Positions 32,845 through 40,453 of a stretch of 64,000 bases of DNA are shown one piece after another. Every line of letters starts with the position of its first letter. Position 1 is the first letter of the stretch. This stretch comes from Curtobacterium sp. 'Ferrero' (GTDB lineage: Bacteria; Actinomycetota; Actinomycetes; Actinomycetales; Microbacteriaceae): NCBI RefSeq assembly GCF_002412165.1, contig NZ_NXIA01000010.1, forward strand, positions 1-64,000, read 5' to 3'. Position numbers and translations under genes: made by a program. A model generated the notes under the pieces. The model did no database searches. It was given only the letters and a program-made list of their open reading frames with translations, and was not told the DNA's origin.

Positions 32845-33441
32845 TCAGCGGGAGGCGAGCATGTCCTGCATCTGCTGGATCTGCTCGGTCTGGCTCGACA
32901 CGATCGACTTCGCCAGCTTCACGGCGTCGGTGTTCTCGCCCTTCTCGACCTCGGTCTTCGCCATCTCGACGGCGCCCTCGTGGTGCTGGATCATCTGCTC
33001 GAGGTAGAGCTTCCCGGCGTCCTTCGCGGATGCCTGGTCGAGGTCCCGCATGTCCGAGTCCGACATCATGCCCGACATCCCGGACATGCTGGGCATCTCG
33101 GTCGGTTCGCCCCAGGCCCGGAGCCAGCTGGTGAGCTGCTCGATCTCCGGGGACTGCTCGGCCGTGATCTGCTTCGCGAGGGCGGCGACGTCGGTGTCGA
33201 CACCGGAGCCCTTGGCGAGGAGCGTGTCGCTCATCGAGACGGCCTGCTCGTGGTGTGGCAGCATCATCTGCGCGAAGGTGACGTCCTGGCGGTTGTGCGC
33301 CGCTGCGGCCGACGTCGAGGACGCGGACGAGGACGAGCCCGTGTCGGAGCCGCTGTTGCCCGTGGAGCATCCGGCGAGGGTGAGGCCGAGGGTCAGCGCG
33401 GCAGCGACGGCGAGGGCGCGCGTGGTGGTGGTGGTGTGCAT
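32845..33441 (-). CDS. DUF305 lipoprotein
   Basis: 198 aa. Lipoprotein signal MHTTTTTRALAVAAALTLGLTLAGC, a Ser-rich spacer, then two ferritin-like helical repeats with the DUF305 signature: DVTFAQMMLPHHEQAVSMSD and LYLEQMIQHHEGAVEMAK, plus Met-rich MSGMSGMMSDSDM. The His-His and Met clusters suggest metal (often copper) contact outside the membrane; function is not established. GGAAGA precedes the ATG. Follows the DUF6153-like gene on the same strand. Confidence 0.93.
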   Translation of the reverse strand: MHTTTTTRALAVAAALTLGLTLAGCSTGNSGSDTGSSSSASSTSAAAAHNRQDVTFAQMMLPHHEQAVSMSDTLLAKGSGVDTDVAALAKQITAEQSPEIEQLTSWLRAWGEPTEMPSMSGMSGMMSDSDMRDLDQASAKDAGKLYLEQMIQHHEGAVEMAKTEVEKGENTDAVKLAKSIVSSQTEQIQQMQDMLASR

Positions 33442-33549
33442 GATCTTCCGTTCCCGTGGATGCGTCAGGTGTTCCGGGCAGGCGGACGCCTCCCGGATCT
33501 GGGCATGCGGAACTCGCACCTGCGGTGATGCGGGCTCCACCGGGGCGGA

Positions 33550-34002
33550 TCAGATGCGGATGATCTGCAACGCTGTCAGTGACGGGGGTCTCGGTGGCGC
33601 GATCGTGCGTGGTAGCCGGTCAGCGAGGGCGAGCAGTCGCGAGAGCAGGTGGAGGACGCCGCCGGTCCGGACGCGCAGCAGCGCCCATGTGAACAGCGCG
33701 ATCGTCAGCGCGCACGCCATGCCCATCAGGGAGCACATCAGCTCGCACAGGCCGCTGTCGCAGCTCGCGTCGGTGAGGATCATCATCACCGTGGTCGCCG
33801 GTGCCGCGTGCTCGCCGTGACCGGGGCCCGCGACGTGGCCGAGCTCGGCGGTGGACGCGGGGGAGCCCATCGTGTGCTCGTGGCCGGCGGTGTGACCGGC
33901 CATCGAGTGCATCAGGACCGTGAACCCGACCAGCAGCAGCAACGCCAGGGTCGCCGTGGCCTGCAACAGCAGCCGGCGACGGGGGGTGGCGGTGGTGAGC
34001 AT
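33550..34002 (-). CDS. DUF6153-like small membrane protein
   Basis: 150 aa. Two hydrophobic stretches (LLLQATATLALLLLVGFTVLMHS and LCSLMGMACALTIALFTWALLRV region) flank a His/Gly-rich exported loop (MAGHTAGHEHTMGSP, GHVAGPGHGEHA) and Cys residues in DASCDSGLCELMC. This resembles the DUF6153 family found next to DUF305 genes. Start at MLTTATPRRR; the longer frame is not supported. Metal binding by His/Cys is inferred. Confidence 0.8.
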   Translation of the reverse strand: MLTTATPRRRLLLQATATLALLLLVGFTVLMHSMAGHTAGHEHTMGSPASTAELGHVAGPGHGEHAAPATTVMMILTDASCDSGLCELMCSLMGMACALTIALFTWALLRVRTGGVLHLLSRLLALADRLPRTIAPPRPPSLTALQIIRI

Positions 34003-34142
34003 GGGTCTCTCGAGCAAGAGGATCGGACGAGTAGCTCCATGGTGCACCACCCGGAGCAGCGGTGGCTCTTTCGTGTCCGGATCCACACGGAACCCCCTGC
34101 AGTTCGTCGATCGGGGAACACCGCGTACAGCGAGTGCTGCAC

Positions 34143-34301
34143 ATGAGTACGGTCCCGGTCATGGAGACGTGGGTCGTGGTCGAGATCGTCCTCGCACTGA
34201 CCGGCGGTGGCTCGCTCGTCAGCCCGCTCGTCATCCTCGACATCGGTTTGCTCTTCCTGGTCCTCGTCGGCATCCAGCAGCGCGCGGAGGCCCACCGATG
34301 A
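34143..34301 (+). CDS. Possible 52-aa membrane protein
   Basis: MSTVPVMETWVVVEIVLAL... has one or two hydrophobic segments (VVVEIVLAL; LVSPLVILDIGLLFLVLVGI) and ends QQRAEAHR. No ribosome site stands out; an internal ATG at 34161 is possible. The main support is its 4-nt ATGA overlap with the following Dabb gene. Confidence 0.35.
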   Translation: MSTVPVMETWVVVEIVLALTGGGSLVSPLVILDIGLLFLVLVGIQQRAEAHR

Positions 34302-34600
34302 CGACCGGCGGTGTGACGCACGTGGTGCTGGTGACGTGGAGCGGGGAGGGCGACCACGCAGTGCGGGCCGACGCTCTCGCGCAGGAGCACCTGACCCGCA
34401 TCGACGGCGTGGACTCGGTGCGCTCCGGCACCAGCGTCAGCACCGAGGGGCTCGAGGGCGGCTTCGACTGGATGCTCGTCGTGCGCTTCCGCGACCGCGC
34501 GGCCCTCGACGCGTACCTGCCCCATCCCGAGCACCAGCCGGTCGCCGAGCACATCCGCGCAGGGAGCGATCGCGTCGTGGTCTTCGACGTCGCGGACTGA
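34298..34600 (+). CDS. Dabb-family (stress-response A/B barrel) protein
   Basis: 100 aa ferredoxin-like fold: VTHVVLVTWSGEGD as first strand, GVDSVRSGTSVSTEGLEGGFDWMLVVRFRDRAALDAYLPHPEHQPVAEHI and a terminal VVVFDVAD strand. The HPEHQ motif is typical of Dabb proteins, which form dimeric barrels and include olivetolic-acid-cyclase-like enzymes; most have no known substrate. Coupled to the small membrane ORF upstream and convergent with the XRE gene. Confidence 0.85.
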   Translation: MTTGGVTHVVLVTWSGEGDHAVRADALAQEHLTRIDGVDSVRSGTSVSTEGLEGGFDWMLVVRFRDRAALDAYLPHPEHQPVAEHIRAGSDRVVVFDVAD

Positions 34601-34609
34601 CCCCGCGCC

Positions 34610-35455
34610 TCAGTCGACGAGCGACTGCGTCCCGAGCACGACCGCCAGGGCGAGCCGCTCGGCGTCCTCGGTGCCCGGCTCCGCGGTGTAGGCCATCACC
34701 GTGAGGTCGTCCGTCGCGATCTGCAGGGTGTCGCAGTCGACGGTGATCGCGCCCACCACGGGGTGGAGGATCGTCTTCCGGCGCCCCGAGTCGCGCGGCG
34801 GTGGTGAGCCACCGGCGTCCCAGAGCTCGACGAAGCGCGGGCTCGCCGCACGCAGGTCGCGCACGAGCTGCCGCAGGCCGCGGTCCCGCGGGTAGCGTGC
34901 CGCCGTCAACCGCAGCGACGCGACGAGGGACGCCTCGAACACCCGCTGCTCCTCGGGGACGTGCACCGCGCGACCACCCGGACCGACGAGGTGCCGCCAG
35001 GTCGCGTTCCGCTCGTGCCCCCGCAGGGCGGCGACGGGCCCCATCAGGGCGTCGTAGGGCGCGTTCGCGGTCAGGATCGTCCCGGCGGCGTCGAGCACGA
35101 CGAACGGGGTGTCCGCCAGCCGGTCGAGGAGCCGCTGCACGCTCGGCGGGATGCGCGACGGCACCACGTCCGCGCCCGGGACCGCGTGACCCGCCTGCCG
35201 GAACAGCAGTTCGCGCTCCGCGTCCGCCACCCGCAACGACCGGGACAAGGCCTCGACGACCTGCGCCGACGGTGCCGTCGCCCGCCCCTGCTCGAGCCGC
35301 GTGAGGTAGTCGGCCGAGATGCCGGCCAACGCCGCGAGCTCCTCACGTCGGAGCCCCTCCGCCCGACGCCGGCCGCCCGGGACGATGCCGACGGTCTCGG
35401 GTGCGACGTGGTCGCGCAGCCGCCGGAGCGTCCGGCCGAACTCGGAGTGGTGCAC
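34610..35455 (-). CDS. XRE-family regulator with MmyB-like ligand domain
   Basis: 281 aa from a GTG (VHHSEFGRTLRRLRD). N-terminal helix-turn-helix (GLRREELAALAGISADYLTRLEQGRATAPSAQVVEALSRSLRV), then the MmyB-like PAS-type domain (PPSVQRLLDRLADTPFVVLDAAGTILTANAPYDALMG ... ELWDAG ... HPVVGAITVDCDTLQI) that binds lipids or small hydrophobic ligands in relatives. Divergent from the short-chain dehydrogenase at 35557; this arrangement is recurrent in actinobacteria and implies it controls that enzyme. Confidence 0.92.
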   Translation of the reverse strand: MHHSEFGRTLRRLRDHVAPETVGIVPGGRRRAEGLRREELAALAGISADYLTRLEQGRATAPSAQVVEALSRSLRVADAERELLFRQAGHAVPGADVVPSRIPPSVQRLLDRLADTPFVVLDAAGTILTANAPYDALMGPVAALRGHERNATWRHLVGPGGRAVHVPEEQRVFEASLVASLRLTAARYPRDRGLRQLVRDLRAASPRFVELWDAGGSPPPRDSGRRKTILHPVVGAITVDCDTLQIATDDLTVMAYTAEPGTEDAERLALAVVLGTQSLVD

Positions 35456-35556
35456 CGTCCCAGTGTGCGACGTCGACGGTGCGGTGTCCTGGGTCCGCCG
35501 GTCCCAGGACGACGGGACGACTGCCGCCGCCCGCGACACCGACCGAGGCTGGGCCG

Positions 35557-36240
35557 ATGACCACGACACTCGTCACCGGGGCAACGAGAGGCCTCGGCAA
35601 GGAGACCGCCCGCCGACTCGTCGCCGCCGGACACACCGTCTGGATCGGCGCCCGCGACCTCGCCGTCGGCAGCAGGGTGGCCGAGGAGCTCGGTGCCCGG
35701 GCCGTCCAGCTCGACGTCCGCGACGACGACTCCGTGACCGCCGCGTTCGCGACCGTCTCGGCCGACGGAGGACTCGACGTCCTGGTGAACAACGCCGGCA
35801 TCGGCGCCGATGCCCGCAGCGGGCCCGAGGCGCTCGCGGTGTTCGACACGAACGCCGTCGGCATCGTCCGCACCACCGAGGCCGCGCTGCCGCTGCTCCG
35901 CCGCTCGGACGCTCCGATCGTCGTGAACCTCGCGAGCGCGCTCGGATCGTTCGCCGCGAACCACGACCCCGCGAAGCCGGCGTCGCAGTACCAGGCGATC
36001 GTCTACGGAGCATCGAAGGCCGCCGTCTCCATGCTCACGGTGCAGTACGCGCGCGCCGTCCCCGAGGTGCGCTTCGTCGCCGTGGAACCCGGCTACACCG
36101 ACACCGGGTTCGGCCGGGTCGAGAACCCGCACGGCCGCCCCGTCGCCGTCAGCGCGGCGACAGTCGCGGCGGTCGCCGACGCCGGCGCCCAGGCGCCGAC
36201 CGGCGTGCTGCTCGAGGACGGCGCACCGCTCGGGTGGTGA
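35557..36240 (+). CDS. Short-chain dehydrogenase/reductase
   Basis: 227 aa Rossmann enzyme: nucleotide loop VTGATRGLG (TGxxxGxG), LDVLVNNAGIG, catalytic Ser in NLASALGS and Tyr-x-x-x-Lys in VYGASKAAV. NADP preference is suggested by Arg after the glycine loop. It follows the XRE gene divergently and is closed by a perfect hairpin at 36247. Substrate unknown. Confidence 0.93.
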   Translation: MTTTLVTGATRGLGKETARRLVAAGHTVWIGARDLAVGSRVAEELGARAVQLDVRDDDSVTAAFATVSADGGLDVLVNNAGIGADARSGPEALAVFDTNAVGIVRTTEAALPLLRRSDAPIVVNLASALGSFAANHDPAKPASQYQAIVYGASKAAVSMLTVQYARAVPEVRFVAVEPGYTDTGFGRVENPHGRPVAVSAATVAAVADAGAQAPTGVLLEDGAPLGW

Positions 36241-36246
36241 CCAGCG

Positions 36247-36294
36247 GACGGACGGGAGGCACGGGGCGGCGCCGCCCCGTGCCTCCCGTCCGTC
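36247..36294. terminator. Perfect 24-bp palindromic hairpin, GGACGGGAGGC family
   Basis: Arms 36247-36270 and 36271-36294 are exact complements with no spacer (the loop forms from GGCGCC at the centre). Immediately after the SDR stop and 20 bp before the pcp start. Confidence 0.85.
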
Positions 36295-36313
36295 GAGTGC
36301 CTAGTCTGGGTGC

Positions 36314-36964
36314 GTGGCCGACGCGACCGAACCGACCGTCCTGCTGACCGCCTTCGAGCCCTTCGGCGGCGCCGCAGGCAACCCGTCCTGGGACGCCGCG
36401 TCGGCGCTCGCCGCCTCGTGGGACGGGCCCGCCCGTCTGGTGGTCGAACGCCTGCCCGTCGTGTTCGCGGAGGTCCGGCAGCGGCTCGCCGCCGCGATCC
36501 TCGAGCACCGGCCCGCCGTCGTCGTCGCGACCGGCCTCGCGGAGGGACGCGCTGCCGTGACGCCCGAACGCGTCGCGATCAACGTGCGGGACGCCCGCAT
36601 CCCCGACAACGCCGGCGAGCAGCCCGTCGACGAGCCGATCGACCCGCACGGGCCGGCGGCGTACTTCTCGGGCCTGCCGATCAAGCGCATCGTCGCCGGA
36701 CTCCGAGCGGCGGGCGTGCCGGCGGCCGTGTCGAACACCGCCGGCACCTTCACCTGCAACCAGGTCTTCTACGAGCTGATGTCCCTCGCTGGTCGCGACG
36801 GGCTGCGCGCCGGGTTCGTGCACGTCCCGGCGACCCCGGGCTTCGGGACCGCGGACCTGCCCGTCGTCCCGCTCGACGACCTCGTGCGGGCGCTCGACGT
36901 CGTCGTCCGCGAGTCGCTCGACCCGCGACCGGACCTCGTCGAGTCCGGCGGCGCAGAACACTGA
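36314..36964 (+). CDS. pcp: Pyroglutamyl-peptidase I
   Basis: 216-aa cytosolic cysteine peptidase (C15) removing N-terminal pyroglutamate from peptides. LLTAFEPFGG start motif, Glu85 in TPERVAIN, Cys148 in AGTFTCNQVFY and His170 in FVHVPATP form the triad. GTG start; a TAGTCT -10-like hexamer ends 6 nt upstream, so the mRNA is probably leaderless. Monocistronic. Confidence 0.95.
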   Translation: MADATEPTVLLTAFEPFGGAAGNPSWDAASALAASWDGPARLVVERLPVVFAEVRQRLAAAILEHRPAVVVATGLAEGRAAVTPERVAINVRDARIPDNAGEQPVDEPIDPHGPAAYFSGLPIKRIVAGLRAAGVPAAVSNTAGTFTCNQVFYELMSLAGRDGLRAGFVHVPATPGFGTADLPVVPLDDLVRALDVVVRESLDPRPDLVESGGAEH

Positions 36965-37031
36965 ACGGTCTCTGATCGTCCCGGCGCGGTCTCCGGGCGG
37001 CAGAGGCGGCGTTTGCTGAGAACATTGCCGG

Positions 37032-37757
37032 ATGATCGACGACGCCAGCCCGCAGCGATCCCGTCCCCGCGCCTCCGACGTGAACGGGATCCTCGTCCGC
37101 AGCCCCTACCCGCTGACGAACATCGTGGTGGCGGTCGTCGCGGTGGTCGTCATCACGATCGTCGGGTTCACGCTCGGCACGGTCGACCTCGGGCTCGCGA
37201 AGGCCCTCAACCAGCTGCACACCGGCGCACTCGGTGCGTTTACGACCGCGGTCTACCACGTGATCAGCCCGGTGCCGGCGATCGCCATCACCGTCGTGCT
37301 CGCCGCGGTGATCTGGTGGCGTGCTCGTGACCTCCGCCCGGCGCTCGCGTTCGGCGGCACGATCGCGATCACGTGGATCCCGTCGGCCGTCGTCAAGGAG
37401 ATCGTGCACCGCGCGCGGCCGGACGTCTCGGTCCTGCCGCACCCGTACCCGGTGCAGCCGGACCCGTCGTACCCGAGCGGCCACACCGTGTACATCACGG
37501 CCTTCGTCATCGCGCTCGTCCTGCTGCTCCGGCACACGAAGTGGCACCGGCTCGCGGTCGTGCTCGGCACCGTCGCGATCGTGGTCGTCTTCTTCTCGGT
37601 GACGATCGACGCGGTCCACTTCCCGACCGACGCCGCCGCGTCGATCCTGTGGTCGCTCGCCGTCGCGCCGGGCGTCCGCGTCGTCTGGGTCGACTGGCTC
37701 ATGCCGAAGGTCCCGTTCCTGCGCGGCCCCGCCCCGCGTCGCGTCACCGAGGGCTGA
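37032..37757 (+). CDS. PAP2-family membrane phosphatase
   Basis: 241 aa with about six membrane helices. The three phosphatase motifs are KEIVHRARP, PSYPSGHT and DAVHFPTD (a variant of SRxxxxxHxxxD lacking the usual Ser-Arg start). Relatives dephosphorylate undecaprenyl pyrophosphate or phosphatidate at the outer face of the membrane. Hydrophilic N-terminus of about 25 residues. Monocistronic; convergent with soxR. Confidence 0.9.
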   Translation: MIDDASPQRSRPRASDVNGILVRSPYPLTNIVVAVVAVVVITIVGFTLGTVDLGLAKALNQLHTGALGAFTTAVYHVISPVPAIAITVVLAAVIWWRARDLRPALAFGGTIAITWIPSAVVKEIVHRARPDVSVLPHPYPVQPDPSYPSGHTVYITAFVIALVLLLRHTKWHRLAVVLGTVAIVVVFFSVTIDAVHFPTDAAASILWSLAVAPGVRVVWVDWLMPKVPFLRGPAPRRVTEG

Positions 37758-37770
37758 GCCCCCGGCGGCC

Positions 37771-37827
37771 GATCCGCGACCGCCGGTCCACCGGTCAGCG
37801 ATCCGCGACCGCCGGTCCACCGGTCAG
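37771..37827. repeat. 28-bp tandem duplication at the soxR 3' end
   Basis: A 28-base unit starting GATCCGCGACCGCCGG occurs exactly at 37771-37798 and 37800-37827 (period 29). The soxR stop codon is in the right copy. Each unit holds an ACCGG/CCGGT self-complementary core, so the pair may act as a terminator for the convergent genes. Confidence 0.85.
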
Positions 37828-38291
37828 TCCTCGATCGGCAGCAGCCGGCGGGCCCCGGCACCGTCGTCGCCGAGGGTGTCGCCGGGGTTCACGACGAGGC
37901 AGGCGTTCAACGACACGCAGCCGCAGCCGATGCACTGCGTCATCTCCTGCTGCAGCCGCTCGAGCTCCAGCTGGCGTGCCCGGAGGCGTGCGCGCCACCG
38001 CTCGTTGAGCAGCGCCCAGTCACGCAGGGACGGCATGCGGTCGGTCGGGAGCGCGGCGAACTGCTCCGCGACCTCGGCGAGGGGGATGCCGAGCCGCTTC
38101 GCCACCTGGATGATCGCGATCCGCCGCTCCACGTGGCGCGGGTACAGCCGGGTGCCGCCCGCGGTGCGCTCCGGGTGGATCAGGCCCTTGCGTTCGTAGA
38201 AGTGCAGCGCCGAGGCCGCGACGCCCGTCCGGCGCACGACATCCCCGATCGTGAGCAGGTCGGTCGGCTTCGGCGCGGGGATCTCCACCAT
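37824..38291 (-). CDS. soxR: Redox-sensing MerR-family regulator SoxR
   Basis: 155 aa. N-terminal MerR helix-turn-helix (LLTIGDVVRRTGVAASALHFYERKGLI), coiled dimer helix (LRDWALLNERWRARLRARQLELERLQ) and the 2Fe-2S cysteines Cys120, Cys123, Cys125 and Cys131 in CIGCGCVSLNAC. It senses redox-cycling compounds. Start at MVEIP. Divergent from a 61-aa unknown gene; the shared promoter has TTGACA and TATGTT with a dyad between. Confidence 0.95.
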   Translation of the reverse strand: MVEIPAPKPTDLLTIGDVVRRTGVAASALHFYERKGLIHPERTAGGTRLYPRHVERRIAIIQVAKRLGIPLAEVAEQFAALPTDRMPSLRDWALLNERWRARLRARQLELERLQQEMTQCIGCGCVSLNACLVVNPGDTLGDDGAGARRLLPIED

Positions 38292-38318
38292 GGTCGAGAT
38301 CCTACTTTCTTCTAGCAC

Positions 38319-38347
38319 TTGACATGTGATTGCACCGGCAATATGTT
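38319..38347 (+). promoter_or_regulatory. Promoter with internal dyad, candidate SoxR-controlled site
   Basis: TTGACA (38319-38324) and TATGTT (38342-38347) are 17 bp apart, close to consensus. The spacer holds ATTGC-ACCG-GCAAT (38329-38342). MerR-type activators bind such spacer dyads, usually with longer spacing. Drives the 61-aa gene at 38396. Confidence 0.6.
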
Positions 38348-38395
38348 GTACATCACAAGCCGACACCCGGTCGGCACGGAAGACAGGAACCCGCC

Positions 38396-38581
38396 ATGAC
38401 CCTCCTCGCACACCAGGACCTCGCCCGCCCCGTCTCGTCCAACTGGCCTGCGCCGACCGACAACCCGGTGCTCGACCGCGTGCTGTCCGGCCTCGAGCGC
38501 CGCGCCGCCGAGCTGCCCCACGCCGTCGCCGTCCCGGTCATGCTCGTCCACGCGGGCATCTGCGCACTCGTCCAGCGCTGA
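38396..38581 (+). CDS. 61-aa hypothetical protein divergent from soxR
   Basis: Sequence MTLLAHQDLARPVSSNWPAPTDNPVLDRVLSGLERRAAELPHAV..., then a mildly hydrophobic end (VPVMLVHAGICALVQR) with one Cys. No family recognised and no clear membrane helix. A near-consensus promoter lies about 50 bp upstream, next to soxR. It is a good candidate member of the SoxR regulon. Confidence 0.6.
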   Translation: MTLLAHQDLARPVSSNWPAPTDNPVLDRVLSGLERRAAELPHAVAVPVMLVHAGICALVQR

Positions 38582-38641
38582 CGACCGGCGCCGCCCGGTT
38601 GGTACCCTGGGCGGGCAAGCAGAACACGCAGCGTGTATCTA

Positions 38642-38712
38642 CCGGCCGTCGACCCGTTCGGGAGCGACGGACAGCGGCGGCACCCGATGGGCCCGCCGCC
38701 CACGACGGCCGG
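38642..38712 (+). ncRNA. Structured leader RNA upstream of the MFS gene (candidate cis-regulator)
   Basis: A closing stem CCGGCCGTCG (38642-38651) with CGACGGCCGG (38703-38712) is a perfect 10-bp pair enclosing two hairpins: CCCG-TT-CGGG (38653-38662) and GGCGG/CCGCC (38676-38680 with 38694-38698). This three-way junction ends 18 nt before the MFS ATG. I cannot match it to a known riboswitch consensus. A hairpin CCGCCC/GGGCGG just after the 61-aa gene lies further upstream. Confidence 0.45.
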
Positions 38713-38730
38713 GCCGAGAAGGCACTCCCC

Positions 38731-39948
38731 ATGCTCCACCAAGCACGACCCACCACCCTGATCGCGCACGCCGGGCGGTGGTACTTCCCGATCGCGTTCA
38801 TCGCGCGGCTCCCCTTCGCCATGATGGTCGTGGGGGTCCTGACCCTCGTCGTCGCATCGCGTGACTCGGTCGCCCTCGGCGGCGTGAACTCGGCGTTCGT
38901 CGGCATCGGCTCGGCGATCTTCGGCCCCATGGTCGGTGCCGCCGCCGACCGTCTCGGTCAGCGAGCGGTGCTCGTCCCGGTCGGGCTCCTCAACGGCGTC
39001 CTGCTCGGCACACTGCCCATCGTGGTCGCGAGCACCGCCCCGGACCTCGCCGTCCTCGCGATGTCGTTCCTCATCGGGGCCTCCGCACCCCAGGTCGCGC
39101 CGATGTCGCGGACCCGGCTCGTCGCGATCGTCCGCGCGCGGATGGCACCCGCCCGGCACGACAAGGTCATCAGCGGGACCATGGCGTACGAGTCCGCCGC
39201 CGACGAGACCGTCTTCATCATCGGACCGTTCCTGGTCGGGGTGCTCGCGAGTGCCGTGGCACCGTGGCTGGCCGTCGCCGGAGCCGCCCTCCTGACCTTC
39301 GTGTTCGTCACGGCGTTCGCGCTGCACCCCACCGGGCGGCTCGTCGTCGCCGACTCCGGACACCGGACGCCGGCACCCGCGCGCGAGCTGCTGCAGCCCC
39401 GGCTGATCGTCGTGGTGCTCGGCATCCTCGGCGTCGGGCTGTTCTTCGGCGCCACCCTCACGTCCCTCACCGCCTTCATGGAGTCGCACGGCGGGGCGTC
39501 CCGGGCCGGACTGCTCTACGGCCTGATGGGCATCGGCTCGGCCGGACTCGCGCTCGGCTCGGCGGCGTTCCCCGCGGCGTTCCGGCTCGGCTGGCGCTGG
39601 CTGGTCTTCGGCGTCGTCCTGTTCGGGGGCGCCGTGGCGTTCTCCCAGGCCGGGTCGGTGCTCGCGGTCGCGATCGTGCTCGGGGTGATGGGCATCGGCA
39701 TCGGGCCCACCCTCGTGACGCAGTACTCCCTCGGCTCCGACCGCTCGCCGGTGGGGCGCTCGGCCACCACCATGACGATCCTCGGGTCCGCGGTGATCGT
39801 CGGGCAGTCGGTCGCGTCCGCGGTGACCGGGGACGTCGCCGAGCAGCTCGGCGCGGCCACGGCGATGGCGATGCCCGCCGGGGCTGCGGCGGTCGTGGTG
39901 GTCGCGGCGGTGGCGAACCTCGTGCTGTCGCGTCGCCGGGCCGCCTGA
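38731..39948 (+). CDS. MFS transporter
   Basis: 405 aa with about 12 hydrophobic segments; the first loop has GPMVGAAADRLGQRAVLVP (major-facilitator motif A variant D-R-x-G-R/Q). Start at MLHQARPTT with a weak GAAGG upstream. Lacks strong substrate clues; the closest general type is drug or sugar efflux. The long structured leader suggests control by a ligand or by translation. Ends before a convergent terminator shared with mrpG. Confidence 0.88.
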   Translation: MLHQARPTTLIAHAGRWYFPIAFIARLPFAMMVVGVLTLVVASRDSVALGGVNSAFVGIGSAIFGPMVGAAADRLGQRAVLVPVGLLNGVLLGTLPIVVASTAPDLAVLAMSFLIGASAPQVAPMSRTRLVAIVRARMAPARHDKVISGTMAYESAADETVFIIGPFLVGVLASAVAPWLAVAGAALLTFVFVTAFALHPTGRLVVADSGHRTPAPARELLQPRLIVVVLGILGVGLFFGATLTSLTAFMESHGGASRAGLLYGLMGIGSAGLALGSAAFPAAFRLGWRWLVFGVVLFGGAVAFSQAGSVLAVAIVLGVMGIGIGPTLVTQYSLGSDRSPVGRSATTMTILGSAVIVGQSVASAVTGDVAEQLGAATAMAMPAGAAAVVVVAAVANLVLSRRRAA

Positions 39949-39993
39949 CCCCGGCCCGCTGTACGCGCCGGCCGGCCCACCCGGTTACCGCTG

Positions 39994-40039
39994 TGGAACG
40001 ACGTCGTGGTCGTCGTCCGACAGCGGCGACGTCGTTCCA
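39994..40039. terminator. 13-bp hairpin between the MFS gene and mrpG
   Basis: Arms TGGAACGACGTCG (39994-40006) and CGACGTCGTTCCA (40027-40039) are perfect. It serves the convergent MFS and mrp transcripts. A short run of GCCGCA hexamers follows (about 40042-40070). Confidence 0.75.
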
Positions 40040-40099
40040 GGGCCGCAGCCGCAGCCGCAGCCGCACGCCGCAGCCTGACCGGGCCGCTGGCCCCGACGG

Positions 40100-40453
40100 C
40101 TACTCGGTGTCGTCGACGAGCAGCTCGTCGTGGCGGTAGTCGCCCGACCGGAGCCCCGCCCGCGCGATCATGTGCGTCGAGACCGGCACGAGGAACAGCT
40201 GGAACACCATCACCGGCAGCACCAGCCAGAACGCCGTCCACGTCCACACCGCCACGACGACGGCGGCCAGGGCGAACGCCAGCCCGAGCACCTGCGGCTT
40301 CGCCATCGCGTGCAGGCGCACGAGCGGGTCCGGGAACCGCACGATGCCGACCGCCGCACCGAGCGACAGGACCGAGCCGACGAGCAGCAGCCCGACGGCG
40401 ATCCAGGCCCGGACGCCCGCGCCGTCCACGAACGACTCGACCAGCTCGATCAC
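40100..40453 (-). CDS. mrpG: Na+/H+ antiporter subunit MrpG
   Basis: 117 aa, three membrane helices. GIVRFPDPLVRLHAMAKPQ is the MrpG signature. GTG start overlaps the mrpF stop (GTGA). Last gene of the Mrp operon, ending at the hairpin 39994-40039. Required with the other subunits for the hetero-oligomeric cation/proton antiporter in the membrane. Confidence 0.95.
   Translation of the reverse strand: MIELVESFVDGAGVRAWIAVGLLLVGSVLSLGAAVGIVRFPDPLVRLHAMAKPQVLGLAFALAAVVVAVWTWTAFWLVLPVMVFQLFLVPVSTHMIARAGLRSGDYRHDELLVDDTE

Noticed and set aside
40042-40070. GCCGCA hexamer run as a functional repeat or CRISPR-like array
   Set aside because: Only about four short adjacent units, no spacers; simple-sequence slippage is enough.
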